Positions 1-8,752 of a stretch of DNA of 64,000 nt are shown here, one piece after another. The stretch covers positions 310,001 to 374,000 of the forward strand of contig NZ_CP063189.1 in NCBI RefSeq assembly GCF_028609805.1, in the 5' to 3' direction. This stretch comes from Corynebacterium massiliense DSM 45435. Its GTDB lineage: Bacteria > Actinomycetota > Actinomycetes > Mycobacteriales > Mycobacteriaceae. Within the stretch, counting starts at the first letter, position 1. Every line of letters begins with the position of its first letter. The notes under the pieces were generated by a model. The model searched no databases. It was not told where the DNA came from and worked only from the letters and a program-made list of their open reading frames with translations. The position numbers were made by a program, and so were the translations under genes.

Positions 1-115
1 CCGGAACGGCGGGATAATTTATTGGCATATGCACCCTCAGGTGGGGAGTACAACCAGACCCCGCCTTACGCATCCCCGCCACGAAAAGTCGTCAGAGACG
101 GATGGAGTAAGAACA

Positions 116-1120
116 ATGAGCGACGAGCAGAGTTTCGGCAATTCCGTGGAAGAGGCGTTCCTGAGCTCGATCCAGGAGCGTCAGTCGCGTGCTGCGGAAG
201 ATGCGGCATCGGCAAGCGCGGCGGAAGACCAGGACGGTACCGAGAACCTGTCCAACCCGGGCGAGGTCGACGGCGCGGACGCCAATGGCGGCGAGAACCA
301 GACCGACGAGTACGAGTCCGCCACCTCCGGCGACGAGGCCGTGGAGGGTGACAGCGCCGACTACTCCGAGTTCGCCGAGGCCGCGCAGAACGCGGCCGGC
401 GCAGGCGACAACGCTGAGGGCTCCGCGGACACCGGCGACGAGGCCGAGGCGGAGGACCCGAATGCGGCCGCCGACGCCGAGTACCGCCGCCGCCTGCGCG
501 AGTACACCCGTGAGCTGAAGAAGATGCCGGGCGACTGGTACATCATCCAGTGCTACTCCGGCTACGAGAACAAGGTGAAGACCAACCTCGACATGCGCGC
601 GCAGACCCTCGGGGTGGAGGACTCCATCTTCGAGGTTGTCGTTCCGATCGAGCAGGTCATCGAGAAGAAGGACGGCAAGAAGAAGACCGTCAAGCGCAAG
701 CTGCTGCCGGGCTACGTCCTGGTCCGCATGGAGATCAATGACGCAGCGTGGTCGGTCGTGCGCGAAACCCCGGGCGTGACCAGCTTCGTGGGCAACGAGG
801 GCAACGCGACCCGCGTCAAGGCGCGCGAGGTGGCCAAGTTCCTCCTGCCGAAGGAGTCCCCGACCGGCGGCGACGCAGCGGCCAACGTCAAGGAAGGCGA
901 GCAGGTCGTGGCCATGCCGGAGAAGGAGGAGCCGAAGAAGGTCGCGCACGACTACGAGGTGGGCGAGGCCGTGATGATCCTGTCCGGCCCGCTCGCGTCC
1001 GTGTCCGCGACCATCTCCGAAATCGACCCGGAGACCGGCAAGATGCAGGGCCTGGTGTCCATCTTTGGCCGCGAGACCCCGGTCGAGCTCGAGCCGAACG
1101 AGATCGAGCGCGTCAACTAA
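116..1120 (+). CDS. nusG: Transcription termination/antitermination protein NusG
   Basis: 334 residues. NusG binds RNA polymerase and couples it to Rho or to the ribosome. Residues 1 to about 135 are an acidic, Ala/Glu/Asp-rich low-complexity extension. The NGN domain starts near D140-W141 (DWYIIQCYSGYE) and runs to about 245, with the GYVLVRM and TPGVTSFVG segments. A KOW domain lies at about 280-330. The start at 116 was chosen over an in-frame ATG at 29 because GGATGGAG stands just ahead of it and the protein then begins MSDEQ. Long acidic N-termini are known in actinobacterial NusG. secE, the usual upstream neighbour, would lie outside the window. Confidence 0.96.
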   Translation: MSDEQSFGNSVEEAFLSSIQERQSRAAEDAASASAAEDQDGTENLSNPGEVDGADANGGENQTDEYESATSGDEAVEGDSADYSEFAEAAQNAAGAGDNAEGSADTGDEAEAEDPNAAADAEYRRRLREYTRELKKMPGDWYIIQCYSGYENKVKTNLDMRAQTLGVEDSIFEVVVPIEQVIEKKDGKKKTVKRKLLPGYVLVRMEINDAAWSVVRETPGVTSFVGNEGNATRVKAREVAKFLLPKESPTGGDAAANVKEGEQVVAMPEKEEPKKVAHDYEVGEAVMILSGPLASVSATISEIDPETGKMQGLVSIFGRETPVELEPNEIERVN

Positions 1121-1143
1121 GCAGGGAGCTGGCCAGCCGCGTT

Positions 1144-1173
1144 TTGGGAGCGCGGGGCCTTATCGCTTAGACT
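1144..1173 (+). promoter_or_regulatory. Promoter of rplK-rplA
   Basis: A -35-like TTGGGA (1144-1149) and a -10 TAGACT (1168-1173) are separated by 18 bases. This would give a 5' leader of about 175 bases ahead of rplK. The leader holds a perfect 7-bp hairpin, CGCGAGG (1255-1261) with CCTCGCG (1272-1278). Long structured leaders ahead of L11/L1 operons often carry autoregulatory sites for L1; that role here is an inference. Confidence 0.5.
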
Positions 1174-1355
1174 ACTGAGCCGTATGTCTTGCCTAGCGCG
1201 CAGCGCTGGGTACAAGGCATGCGGCATTTTTCATACGTACATCCCCGGTGGCCACGCGAGGCGCACAGGCACCTCGCGGGCATCCGGACGGTAGCGCAGC
1301 CTGTCACAGACACCATCGTGGCGCGCATACCGGCAACAGGGAAAAGAGGTAAACG

Positions 1356-1793
1356 ATGGCTAAGAAGGTAACCGGCTTCATCAAGCTGCAGATTGAGGCA
1401 GGCCAGGCCAACCCGGCTCCGCCGGTCGGCCCGGCACTGGGTGCCCATGGTGTCAACATCATGGAGTTCACCAAGGCCTACAACGCGGCTACGGAGAACC
1501 AGCGCGGCAACATCGTGCCGGTGGAGATCACCGTCTACGAGGACCGCTCCTTCGACTTCAAGCTGAAGACCCCGCCGGCAGCCAAGCTCCTGCTCAAGGC
1601 CGCTGGCATCAAGAAGGGCTCCGGCGTTCCGCACACCGACAAGGTGGGCAAGGTCACCTGGGATCAGTGCAAGGAGATCGCAGAGACCAAGTTCGAGGAC
1701 CTGTCCGCTCGTGACATCGAGAACGGCGCCCGCATCATCGCCGGCACCGCTCGTTCCATGGGCCTCGAGGTCGAGGGCGCACCGGAGAAGTAA
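1356..1793 (+). CDS. rplK: 50S ribosomal protein L11
   Basis: 145 residues, the usual length. L11 forms the GTPase-associated centre with 23S rRNA and is needed for stringent-response sensing. The N-terminal [13 protein letters not shown] segment, the [10 protein letters not shown] proline-rich motif and the C-terminal RNA-binding domain with [10 protein letters not shown] are all present. AAGAGG precedes the ATG by a normal distance. It is the first gene of the rplK-rplA pair and is read from its own promoter near 1144-1173. Confidence 0.98.
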   Translation: MAKKVTGFIKLQIEAGQANPAPPVGPALGAHGVNIMEFTKAYNAATENQRGNIVPVEITVYEDRSFDFKLKTPPAAKLLLKAAGIKKGSGVPHTDKVGKVTWDQCKEIAETKFEDLSARDIENGARIIAGTARSMGLEVEGAPEK

Positions 1794-1835
1794 GCCGGCA
1801 ACGGCTTCGCGCACTCCGGAGCGCACGCACAAACA

Positions 1836-1869
1836 TGTGGTAGGGCCAGCTGCGGCCCGCCAACACCAC
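1836..1869 (+). promoter_or_regulatory. Hairpin in the rplK-rplA spacer, possible L1 autoregulatory site
   Basis: The 107-base spacer can fold with GGGCC (1843-1847) pairing to GGCCC inside an outer TGGT/ACCA pair. L1 represses its own operon by binding mRNA in many bacteria. Whether this hairpin mimics the 23S L1 site is not established from sequence alone. Confidence 0.3.
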
Positions 1870-1900
1870 AGCAATTCTTCACAGAAAAGGATTTAAGACT

Positions 1901-2605
1901 ATGAGCACCAAGTCCAAGGCTTACAAGGCCGCGGCAGAAAAGATCGACTCCACCCGCCAGTACCGCCCGCTCGAGGCGGCTCAGCTGGCCAAGGAGACCT
2001 CCTCCAAGAACTTCGACGCCACCGTCGACGTTGCTTTCCGCTTGGGCGTTGACCCGCGCAAGGCTGACCAGCTGGTCCGCGGCACCGTCTCCCTGCCGAA
2101 CGGCACCGGTAAGGACGTCCGCGTCGCCGTCTTCGCCGAGGGCGAGAAGGCCACCGAGGCGGAGCAGGCTGGCGCTGACATCGTCGGCACCGAGCAGCTG
2201 CTCGAGGCCATCAACGGCGGCAACCTCGACTTCGACGTTGCCATCGCCACCCCGGACCAGATGGCCAAGGTCGGCCGCGTCGCCCGCGTGCTGGGTCCGC
2301 GTGGTCTGATGCCGAACCCGAAGACCGGCACCGTCACCGCTGACGTTGCGAAGGCCATCAAGGAGGTCAAGGGCGGCAAGATCTCCTTCCGCGTGGACAA
2401 GGCAGGCAACCTGCACGCCCTCATCGGCAAGGCTTCCTTCGACGCCGACAAGCTGGCGGAGAACTACGGCGCGCTGATGGATGAGCTGCTGCGTCTCAAG
2501 CCGTCCGCAGCCAAGGGCGTCTACATCAAGAAGGCCACCATCTCCACCACCAACGGCCCGGGCATCCCGGTCGATGCGTCGGTGCAGAAGGACTACACCG
2601 CCTAA
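1901..2605 (+). CDS. rplA: 50S ribosomal protein L1
   Basis: 234 residues, normal size. L1 builds the mobile L1 stalk at the E site and binds its own mRNA in many bacteria. The signature [15 protein letters not shown] is present at about residues 129-143, followed by [29 protein letters not shown] lies before the ATG. The gene ends at a strong terminator, closing the two-gene unit. Confidence 0.98.
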   Translation: MSTKSKAYKAAAEKIDSTRQYRPLEAAQLAKETSSKNFDATVDVAFRLGVDPRKADQLVRGTVSLPNGTGKDVRVAVFAEGEKATEAEQAGADIVGTEQLLEAINGGNLDFDVAIATPDQMAKVGRVARVLGPRGLMPNPKTGTVTADVAKAIKEVKGGKISFRVDKAGNLHALIGKASFDADKLAENYGALMDELLRLKPSAAKGVYIKKATISTTNGPGIPVDASVQKDYTA

Positions 2606-2644
2606 AAATGGTGACGGTGCTTGGGCACCGTGACTTTCTGAGAA

Positions 2645-2673
2645 GGCCTCGCCGAACTGGCGGGGCCTTTTCC
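2645..2673 (+). terminator. Rho-independent terminator after rplA
   Basis: GGCCTCGCC pairs with GGCGGGGCC (one G-U pair) around a five-base loop, followed by TTTT. A second small hairpin, CGGTGC-TTGG-GCACCG, lies just upstream. Confidence 0.85.
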
Positions 2674-2752
2674 CGTTTTCCGGCCGCCCCCAGCGTGCCG
2701 GGGGCCTAAACGCCCGTGCTTGTCGATGCCTCCCTTACCCCCGCGCCTCAGC

Positions 2753-2758
2753 CATACT
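2753..2758 (+). promoter_or_regulatory. -10 element CATACT, leaderless start of gabD2
   Basis: CATACT ends 8 bases before the ATG at 2767, so transcription should begin at or next to the start codon. No Shine-Dalgarno is present. The same geometry recurs at six or seven other genes in the window. Confidence 0.5.
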
Positions 2759-2766
2759 GGGTGGCG

Positions 2767-4266
2767 ATGACTACGACCGGAACCGGAACCGATAAGGCAA
2801 TCGAGGTTACAAGCCCCGCGACGGGGCGTCGCCTCGGAGAAGTGCCGCGGCACAGCCGGGCTGAGACCCGTGCCGCGTTCGTGGCGGCGCGGCGGGCGCA
2901 GCGCAGCTGGGCTGAGGTGAGCGTGCGCCGGCGGCGCAAGGTTCTACTTGCCCTGCACGACCTCGTGCTCGAGCACCGAGACGAGATCATGGACCTCATC
3001 CAGGACGAAAACGGCAAGAGCCGGCTGAGCGCGTTCGAGGAGGTCCTCGACGTCGTCCTCACCTGCCGCTACTACGGCTACGCCGGCCCGCGCCTGCTGA
3101 AAGAGAAGCGGCGGCGCGGCCCGGTGCCGGTGTTTACCCGCACCCGCGAGCAGTACGCGCCCCGTGGCGTGGTGGGGATCATCGCGCCGTTCAACTACCC
3201 GTTCTCGCTGGCTTTAAGCGATGCCCTCGCCGCGCTTCTGGCCGGCAATGCGGTGGTCCTCAAACCCGATTCGCAGACGCCCCTGTCGGCGCTGCGCGGC
3301 CTGGAGCTTTTGCGCGAAGCCGGGCTGCCCGAAGGCGTCCTCCAGGTGGTCACCGGCGCCGGTGCGGAGGTGGGGCAAGAAATCGTCGCCCAGTGCGACT
3401 ACCTCATGTTCACCGGCTCCACCGCGACGGGCGAGAAGCTCGCGCAGCAGGCCAGCGCACGGCTTATCGGCTGCTCGATGGAGCTGGGCGGCAAGAACCC
3501 GATGATCGTCGCCGACGACGCGGATTTGGATCGGGCGGTCGAGGGGGCGTGGGCCGCCTGCTTTAGCAACTCCGGGCAGCTGTGCATCTCGATCGAGCGC
3601 ATCTACGTCCACCGCAAGGTAGCGGACGAATTCACCCGCCGGTTCGTCGCCCGAGTCGAGCAGATGCGGGTGGGCCCGGGCCACGACTGGGAGACCGACA
3701 TGGGCTCGCAGATTTCACCGGAGCACACCGACAAGATCGCGGCATTCGTGGACGATGCCGTAGCCCACGGCGCCCGGGTACTCACCGGCGGGCGGCGGCT
3801 GCGTGAGCTTGGCGATGCCTTCTTCGCTCCCACCGTGCTTGCCGATGTCCCACCCACCGCCGACCTGTACTCGCAAGAGGTCTTCGGCCCCGTGGTTTAT
3901 ATCGAGGTGGTCGACTCGCTCGATGCTGCCGTCGACCGGGCCAATGACACCGAGTACGGCCTGAACGCGTCGGTGTGGGCGGCGCCGCGGACCGCGCGCG
4001 GGGTGGCCGAGCGTCTGCACGCCGGGACGGTCAACATCAACGAGGGGTACGCACCCGCCTGGTCCGCACTGGACGCCCCGATGGGTGGGTGGAAGAAGTC
4101 GGGGCTGGGCCGCCGCCACGGTGCGCACGGCCTGCTGAAATACACCGAGCAGCGCAACGTCACCCAGACCCGGTTTATCAACCTGCTAGCTAACCGGCTG
4201 CCCCGGCAGAAGTACGCGGATGCGATGGCCGCGGCGTTGCAGGCCGGGCGGCGTTTCCTGCGCTAG
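2767..4266 (+). CDS. gabD2: Succinate-semialdehyde dehydrogenase, NAD(P)-dependent (GabD2 type)
   Basis: 499 residues of the aldehyde dehydrogenase superfamily. The probable reaction is oxidation of succinate semialdehyde to succinate in GABA or 2-oxoglutarate by-pass metabolism. The cofactor motif FTGSTATGEK, the general base E239 in MELGGKNP and the catalytic C273 in SGQLCIS are visible, as is the C-terminal GWKKSGLGRRHG. The start at 2767 is preferred to GTG 2716 because a -10 CATACT sits 8 bases upstream, suggesting a leaderless transcript. The position next to rplA matches gabD2 in other corynebacteria, but no gabT or gabP is next to it here. Exact substrate is inferred from family and context. 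Confidence 0.85.
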   Translation: MTTTGTGTDKAIEVTSPATGRRLGEVPRHSRAETRAAFVAARRAQRSWAEVSVRRRRKVLLALHDLVLEHRDEIMDLIQDENGKSRLSAFEEVLDVVLTCRYYGYAGPRLLKEKRRRGPVPVFTRTREQYAPRGVVGIIAPFNYPFSLALSDALAALLAGNAVVLKPDSQTPLSALRGLELLREAGLPEGVLQVVTGAGAEVGQEIVAQCDYLMFTGSTATGEKLAQQASARLIGCSMELGGKNPMIVADDADLDRAVEGAWAACFSNSGQLCISIERIYVHRKVADEFTRRFVARVEQMRVGPGHDWETDMGSQISPEHTDKIAAFVDDAVAHGARVLTGGRRLRELGDAFFAPTVLADVPPTADLYSQEVFGPVVYIEVVDSLDAAVDRANDTEYGLNASVWAAPRTARGVAERLHAGTVNINEGYAPAWSALDAPMGGWKKSGLGRRHGAHGLLKYTEQRNVTQTRFINLLANRLPRQKYADAMAAALQAGRRFLR

Positions 4267-4301
4267 ATAGCCCGCGGCCCGCGTCAAGGGAGGTAAGTGG
4301 T

Positions 4302-5837
4302 GTGATGAAAGCGGCGATTGTCGGCGCCGGGCCGAACGGCCTGACCGCGGCGGCGCGGTTGGCCCGCGCCGGCTGGCAGGTTGAGGTCTTCGAGGCAGCG
4401 CCCACGCCCGGGGGAGCGGCCCGATCCTCGCGCGACGCGCTCGGCCCCGGGACCATCGTCGACCACGGCGCGGCCGCCCACCCCTTCGGCGTGGTCAGCC
4501 CCGCCTTCCGCTCGCTCGACCTGGAGCGCCACGGAGTGGAGTGGTTGCACCCGCGCTACGCGCTGGCCCACCCACTGCCGGATCCGATTGCCCGGGAACT
4601 CGGCAGTGGCGCCCGGGCCGCCTTCTTGCACCGCACGGTCGAGGAGACCGCCGCCCAGTTTTCCGCGCGTGGGGATTCGCGCGCGTTCGCGGCCCTGCAC
4701 GCCCCGGTCGCCCGCTCGCTGGAAGACATCCTGCCTGCCGCTTTGTCGCCATCCGCGGCAGTGCAGAACCCGGCGAAGGCACTCGCAGATCCCGCTGCTG
4801 CCGCCGCGCTTGTGCGGTTCGGCCTCCGCGCGGCCTGGCCGGCGCGGGCACTGGGGCGCGCCGCGTTCCGTGGCGAGGCGGCTAGGGCCCTTTTAGCGGG
4901 GTCCGCGGCGCACGCGATCACCCCACCGTCGCGCGCGCTGACGGCGAGCATCGGGGTGCTCTTCGGCGCGCTGGGGATGGCCTCCGGGTGGCCGGTGGCC
5001 CGCGGTGGCTCCCAGGCGATTGTCGATGCTTTGTGCCGCGTCATCGCCAGGCACGGCGGCAGCATCCACTGCGGGCAGCGCGTAACCGACATCGCGCAGG
5101 TGGGCGCGGCGGACGCGGTCATCCTCGACGTCTCGCCCCGTGGGGCACTCACCATGGGCGGGATGAACCTCCCGCCGCGGGTAAAGCGACAGTTTCGTCG
5201 CTGGCGCTTCGGCCCCGGCGTGTACAAGGTGGATTATCTTCTGGATGGTGCGGTGCCGTGGGCCGACCCGCGGGTCGGTGAGGCCGGCACGGTCCACGTG
5301 GGAGGCACAGCGGACGACATCGACCGCGCCGAGCGCCACGTGGCCGCAAGGCACCTGCCGCAGCGCCCCTTCGTCATGGCCTGCCAGCAGGCGGCGGCTG
5401 ACCCGTCCCGCGGCCCGGTGCTGTGGACGTACGCGCACGTGCCCCACGGGTACCGCGAGGCGTACCCTGGCGAGGTGGCGGGGCTCATCGAGAAGCAGAT
5501 TGAGCGCTTCGCTCCCGGCTTCCGCGACCGCATTCGGCGGCGCCGGATCACCACGCCGGCGCAGCTGGAGGCGTGGGACGCGAACCTGGTGGGCGGGGAT
5601 ATTGCAGCCGGGGCGATGAGCGGCCTGCAGATGATCGCCCGGCCCGGCCTCACCCTGGATCCCTACCGGGTGGCGGGGCCGGACCGGACGCCGCCCGGGG
5701 TGGGGCCGGTCTACCTGTGCTCGGCGGCTACCCCGCCGGGCGGGGGAGTCCACGGCATGGGCGGATGGAACGCGGCCCACGCCGTGCTTGCCGATGCCGT
5801 GCTTGCCGGTGCCGCACTCACCCCACCGTCTTTCTAG
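4302..5837 (+). CDS. FAD-dependent oxidoreductase, phytoene dehydrogenase-like (COG1233 type)
   Basis: 511 residues. An N-terminal Rossmann fold begins at once with AAIVGAGPNGLTAA (dinucleotide motif GxGxxG at about residues 8-13) and an acidic residue closing strand 2 (VFEAAPTPGGAARS). The C-terminus carries PGGGVHGMGGWNAA, the flavin-binding signature of phytoene desaturase-like enzymes. The substrate is unknown; no carotenoid genes are nearby. AGGGAGGT at 4287-4294 supports the GTG at 4302, with ATG 4305 an equally good alternative. It follows gabD2 by 35 bases and may be cotranscribed. It converges with the photolyase gene. Confidence 0.75.
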   Translation: MMKAAIVGAGPNGLTAAARLARAGWQVEVFEAAPTPGGAARSSRDALGPGTIVDHGAAAHPFGVVSPAFRSLDLERHGVEWLHPRYALAHPLPDPIARELGSGARAAFLHRTVEETAAQFSARGDSRAFAALHAPVARSLEDILPAALSPSAAVQNPAKALADPAAAAALVRFGLRAAWPARALGRAAFRGEAARALLAGSAAHAITPPSRALTASIGVLFGALGMASGWPVARGGSQAIVDALCRVIARHGGSIHCGQRVTDIAQVGAADAVILDVSPRGALTMGGMNLPPRVKRQFRRWRFGPGVYKVDYLLDGAVPWADPRVGEAGTVHVGGTADDIDRAERHVAARHLPQRPFVMACQQAAADPSRGPVLWTYAHVPHGYREAYPGEVAGLIEKQIERFAPGFRDRIRRRRITTPAQLEAWDANLVGGDIAAGAMSGLQMIARPGLTLDPYRVAGPDRTPPGVGPVYLCSAATPPGGGVHGMGGWNAAHAVLADAVLAGAALTPPSF

Positions 5838-5876
5838 ACGCGTTTCCGTCCCGCCACGCGTGCGGGCGGCGGTGCC

Positions 5877-7325
5877 TTAAGTACCTGCCGGCGGCGTTTC
5901 GTTTTTGTGTGCTTTGACCTCCCCATACGCGTCCAACGCCGCCCGGCGGGAGTGCTTGAGATCCACGATGGGCTCGGCCGGCATAGCGGGATCGAGCGGT
6001 GGCACCCACGTGGCGATGTACTCGCCGTGCGGGTCGAAGCGCTTGGCCTGAGCTTCGGGGTTGAAGATGCGGAAGTAGGGCGCGGCATCGTCGCCGCAGC
6101 CGGCCACCCACTGCCAGTTGAACGCGTTCGCGGCCGGGTCGGCGTCCACCAGGCAGTCCCAGAACCACTCCTCGCCGTGGCGCCAGTGGATGCCTAGGTT
6201 CTTGGTCAGGAAGGAACCGACGACCATGCGCACCCGGTTGTGCATGTACCCGGTGTGCCAGAGCTCGCGCATGCCGGCATCGACAAGCGAAATGCCCGTG
6301 GTGCCGCTCCGCCACGCGCCGAGGTGCTCCAGCCATTGCTCAGAGGAGTCGCGGGGCAGGCGCGGATCCCGGCCGCCGGCACTTGCTTCCGCCAGCTCGC
6401 CGTCCCGCCAGGCCCAGTCGAAGTGATCGAACTGGCGGCGCACGTTCACCCGGTGCAGCTCGGGGTTGTAAAAGAGGCGGTGCCACGCGAAGTCGCGCCA
6501 CAGGAGTTCGTCGCGGAACTTCTCCACGTCATCGGCCGGCGGCAGCGTCCCGTCGGGGCCGGGCGTGTCGAGGGCTTCCTCCGCGGCTGCCCAGATCTCG
6601 CGCGGGGAAATGTCGCCGCTGGCCAGGTGCGGCGACAGGTGGGAGGTCGCATCCTGGGCGGGGACGTCGCGGTCCGCGCCGTAGGAGGAAATCTCGCCCA
6701 TAAACTCCTCGAGCCGCTTGCGCGCGCCGGCCTCTCCCGGGGCCCAGTGTTCCGCAAGCCCCGTCGCCCACGCGGGGGAGGGGGCTTCGCCCAGCTCGTC
6801 GGGCTCGACGTCCGCTCCGGAAAGATCGGGGATGGGCAGCGGGGCATCGTCACGCACCTGCAGGCGCGCCGCCTCGGAAAACGGGGTGAACACACGGAAC
6901 GGGTCGCCCGCCTTGGTGGTGACCTCCCACGGCTCCACGAGCGTGAACCCGGGGTGGGAGGCGACGTCGATGCCGCGGTCGCGCAGGGTGGCTTTGACCT
7001 CGGCGTCGATATCGCGCAGCGGCTCGTGGTAGCGGCGCGACCAGCTGACGGCATCTACGCCCAAAGAGTCGCAGAGCTCGGGCAGGACGGTGCGGGCATC
7101 GCCACGCCGGCGCAGAAGCGGCACCCCGCGGCGCCCCAGATCGGCGGCTAGGGCCCGGATGGACTGCTCGCGCCACCACGTGGCCGCGGCCCCCAAGGGG
7201 CGTGCGGGGCTGGGCGCGGGCTCGTCGATGAGGAGCGCGACTACGGGACCGCGTTTGGCCGCCCACGTCAGCGCGGCATTGTCGTGTAACCGCAGGTCAT
7301 TACGGAACCACATCAAGGCTGGCAT
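5877..7325 (-). CDS. phr: Deoxyribodipyrimidine photolyase (class I, FAD)
   Basis: 482 residues. It uses light to split cyclobutane pyrimidine dimers. The N-terminal antenna domain begins MWFRNDLRLHDNAAL; the FAD-binding half shows WRDFAWHRLFYNP, GTTGISLVDAGMRELWHTGYMHNRVRM and WQWVAGCGDDAAPYFRIFNP, the standard photolyase FAD and tryptophan-chain signatures. The ATG at 7325 is chosen because TATCGT lies 7 bases ahead on the minus strand, fitting a leaderless start; GTG 7334 is the alternative. It is transcribed alone, divergent from rplJ. Confidence 0.93.
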   Translation of the reverse strand: MPALMWFRNDLRLHDNAALTWAAKRGPVVALLIDEPAPSPARPLGAAATWWREQSIRALAADLGRRGVPLLRRRGDARTVLPELCDSLGVDAVSWSRRYHEPLRDIDAEVKATLRDRGIDVASHPGFTLVEPWEVTTKAGDPFRVFTPFSEAARLQVRDDAPLPIPDLSGADVEPDELGEAPSPAWATGLAEHWAPGEAGARKRLEEFMGEISSYGADRDVPAQDATSHLSPHLASGDISPREIWAAAEEALDTPGPDGTLPPADDVEKFRDELLWRDFAWHRLFYNPELHRVNVRRQFDHFDWAWRDGELAEASAGGRDPRLPRDSSEQWLEHLGAWRSGTTGISLVDAGMRELWHTGYMHNRVRMVVGSFLTKNLGIHWRHGEEWFWDCLVDADPAANAFNWQWVAGCGDDAAPYFRIFNPEAQAKRFDPHGEYIATWVPPLDPAMPAEPIVDLKHSRRAALDAYGEVKAHKNETPPAGT

Positions 7326-7367
7326 GCGCGCCACGATAGCAACCGCGGGGTGGGCGAATCGCGGATT

Positions 7368-7396
7368 TTGTTGCTGTGCTATGCCGCTGCTACAGT
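7368..7396 (+). promoter_or_regulatory. Promoter of rplJ-rplL
   Basis: -35 TTGTTG (7368-7373) and -10 TACAGT (7391-7396) are separated by exactly 17 bases. The predicted transcript has a leader of about 260 bases before rplJ. Confidence 0.7.
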
Positions 7397-7399
7397 AAT

Positions 7400-7665
7400 C
7401 GTCGAAGTTTGAACGGAAGCCGGGCTCCGGTTTCCGCGCTCAAGTTTCACCGAAGACCGTCGGTCATCCGAATAATCGGATCGAAGGTTCCCAATCTTGT
7501 AAGGGACGGCCCACGCAGGAGACACTTGTGCACCTCTTTTGAAGTTGTGCGCCCTGTGCTCTTGCACGGGGCTTTTTGCTTGTCGGGCGGCTGCACGCCG
7601 CTGGCAGGGAAAGCTCCGGCGGGGAAAACAAAAGAGAAGTTGTGGAAGGAGGCGAGAGGCTTAAC
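7400..7665 (+). promoter_or_regulatory. L10-type ribosomal leader with attenuator ahead of rplJ
   Basis: The leader between the rplJ promoter and start codon holds a terminator-like hairpin at 7551-7577: GCCCTGTGC pairs with GCACGGGGC around TCTT and is followed by TTTTT. rplJL leaders are bound by L10(L12)4 and regulate the operon in many bacteria. A strong terminator before the first gene points to control by attenuation here; the ligand is inferred. Confidence 0.65.
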
Positions 7666-8187
7666 ATGGCAAACCCGAAGAACGAAACAGAGCTTGCACT
7701 GCTGCGGGAGAAGATCGATGGCGCAGATTCCATCTTCGTCACCGAGTACCGCGGCCTGACCGTGCCCCAGCTGCAGGAGCTGCGTCACAACCTCGGTTTT
7801 GACGTTGAGTACTCCGTCGCCAAGAACACCCTTTTCAAGATCGCTGCTAACGACGCTGGCATCGAGGGTCTCGACGACTACCTGACCGGCCCGTCCGCCT
7901 TCGCCTTTGTTAAGGGCGAGGCAGTCGACGCCGCCAAGGTCATGAAGAAGTTCGGCGAGGACAACGACGCCTTCATCGTCAAGGGCGGCTACATGGACGG
8001 CGACGCCCTGTCTGCCGACCAGGTCAAGGCAATCGCCGATCTTGATAACCGCGAGACCACGCTGGCAAAGCTGGCTGGCGCAATGAAGGGCAACTTGGCA
8101 AAGGCTGCTGCCGTATTCAACGCACCTGCTACCAAGATGGCCCGCCTCGGCAAGGCGCTCGAGGACAAGAAGCAGGACGAAGGCTAA
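7666..8187 (+). CDS. rplJ: 50S ribosomal protein L10
   Basis: 173 residues. L10 anchors the L7/L12 dimers to the ribosomal stalk. The FVTEYRGLTVPQLQELR motif and the central VAKNTLFKIAA segment are typical. GGAAGGAGGCGAGAGG precedes the ATG at 7666; longer in-frame extension upstream runs through the structured leader and is not coding. Followed after 81 bases by rplL. Confidence 0.97.
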   Translation: MANPKNETELALLREKIDGADSIFVTEYRGLTVPQLQELRHNLGFDVEYSVAKNTLFKIAANDAGIEGLDDYLTGPSAFAFVKGEAVDAAKVMKKFGEDNDAFIVKGGYMDGDALSADQVKAIADLDNRETTLAKLAGAMKGNLAKAAAVFNAPATKMARLGKALEDKKQDEG

Positions 8188-8268
8188 AAAGCCTACTCAC
8201 TCAATGCACTACATACTCCGCGGGTTGGTCGCGGGGTAGACACAGCAACAAAAGAAAGGATGCCTATC

Positions 8269-8658
8269 ATGGCTAAGCTCTCCAAGGACGAGCTCATTGA
8301 AGCTTTCAAGGAAATGACCCTCATCGAGCTTTCCGACTTCGTTAAGGAGTTCGAGGAGGTCTTCGACGTTGAGGCTGCTGCACCGGCTGCTGTCGCCGCT
8401 GCTCCGGCTGCTGGCGCCGAGGGTGGCGCTCCGGCTGAGGAGAAGGACGAGTTCGACGTCGTCCTGACCGACGTCGGCGGCAAGAAAATTGGCGTCATTA
8501 AGGCCGTCCGCGAGATCGTCTCCGGCCTGGGCCTGAAGGAAGCCAAGGAAATGGTCGAGGGTACCCCGAAGGCCATCCTCGAGGGCGCCAACAAGGAAGA
8601 CGCCGAGGCTGCCAAGACCAAGCTCGAGGAAGCTGGCGCTACCGTCGAGCTCAAGTAA
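8269..8658 (+). CDS. rplL: 50S ribosomal protein L7/L12
   Basis: 129 residues. This is the flexible stalk protein that recruits translation factors. An N-terminal dimerisation helix, an Ala/Pro-rich hinge at about 40-60 and the C-terminal domain with EKDEFDVVL and [12 protein letters not shown] are present. AAAGGA at 8254-8259 gives a 9-base spacing to ATG 8269, so that start is preferred to the ATG at 8260. Confidence 0.97.
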   Translation: MAKLSKDELIEAFKEMTLIELSDFVKEFEEVFDVEAAAPAAVAAAPAAGAEGGAPAEEKDEFDVVLTDVGGKKIGVIKAVREIVSGLGLKEAKEMVEGTPKAILEGANKEDAEAAKTKLEEAGATVELK

Positions 8659-8689
8659 GCTCGTCGCCGCATAACAACTGCGGATTTTC

Positions 8690-8731
8690 GCCCGCAGGCA
8701 CTGGGTGCGCCCCAGGCCTGCGGGCTTTTTT
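8690..8731 (+). terminator. Rho-independent terminator after rplL
   Basis: GCCCGCAGGC (8690-8699) pairs with GCCTGCGGGC (8716-8725), with an inner CTGGG/CCCAG stem, and is followed by six T. It separates rplJL from the DUF3068 gene and rpoBC. Confidence 0.92.
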
Positions 8732-8738
8732 GATCCGT

Positions 8739-8744
8739 TAGACT
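8739..8744 (+). promoter_or_regulatory. -10 element TAGACT, leaderless start of the DUF3068 gene
   Basis: TAGACT ends 8 bases before the ATG at 8753 and lies directly behind the rplL terminator. No ribosome-binding site is present, in line with a leaderless message. Confidence 0.55.
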
Positions 8745-8752
8745 ATGACCCC

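Noticed and set aside
6240-7151. A 303-codon plus-strand frame opposite the photolyase gene
   Set aside because: The photolyase has complete family motifs on the minus strand; the plus frame has none.
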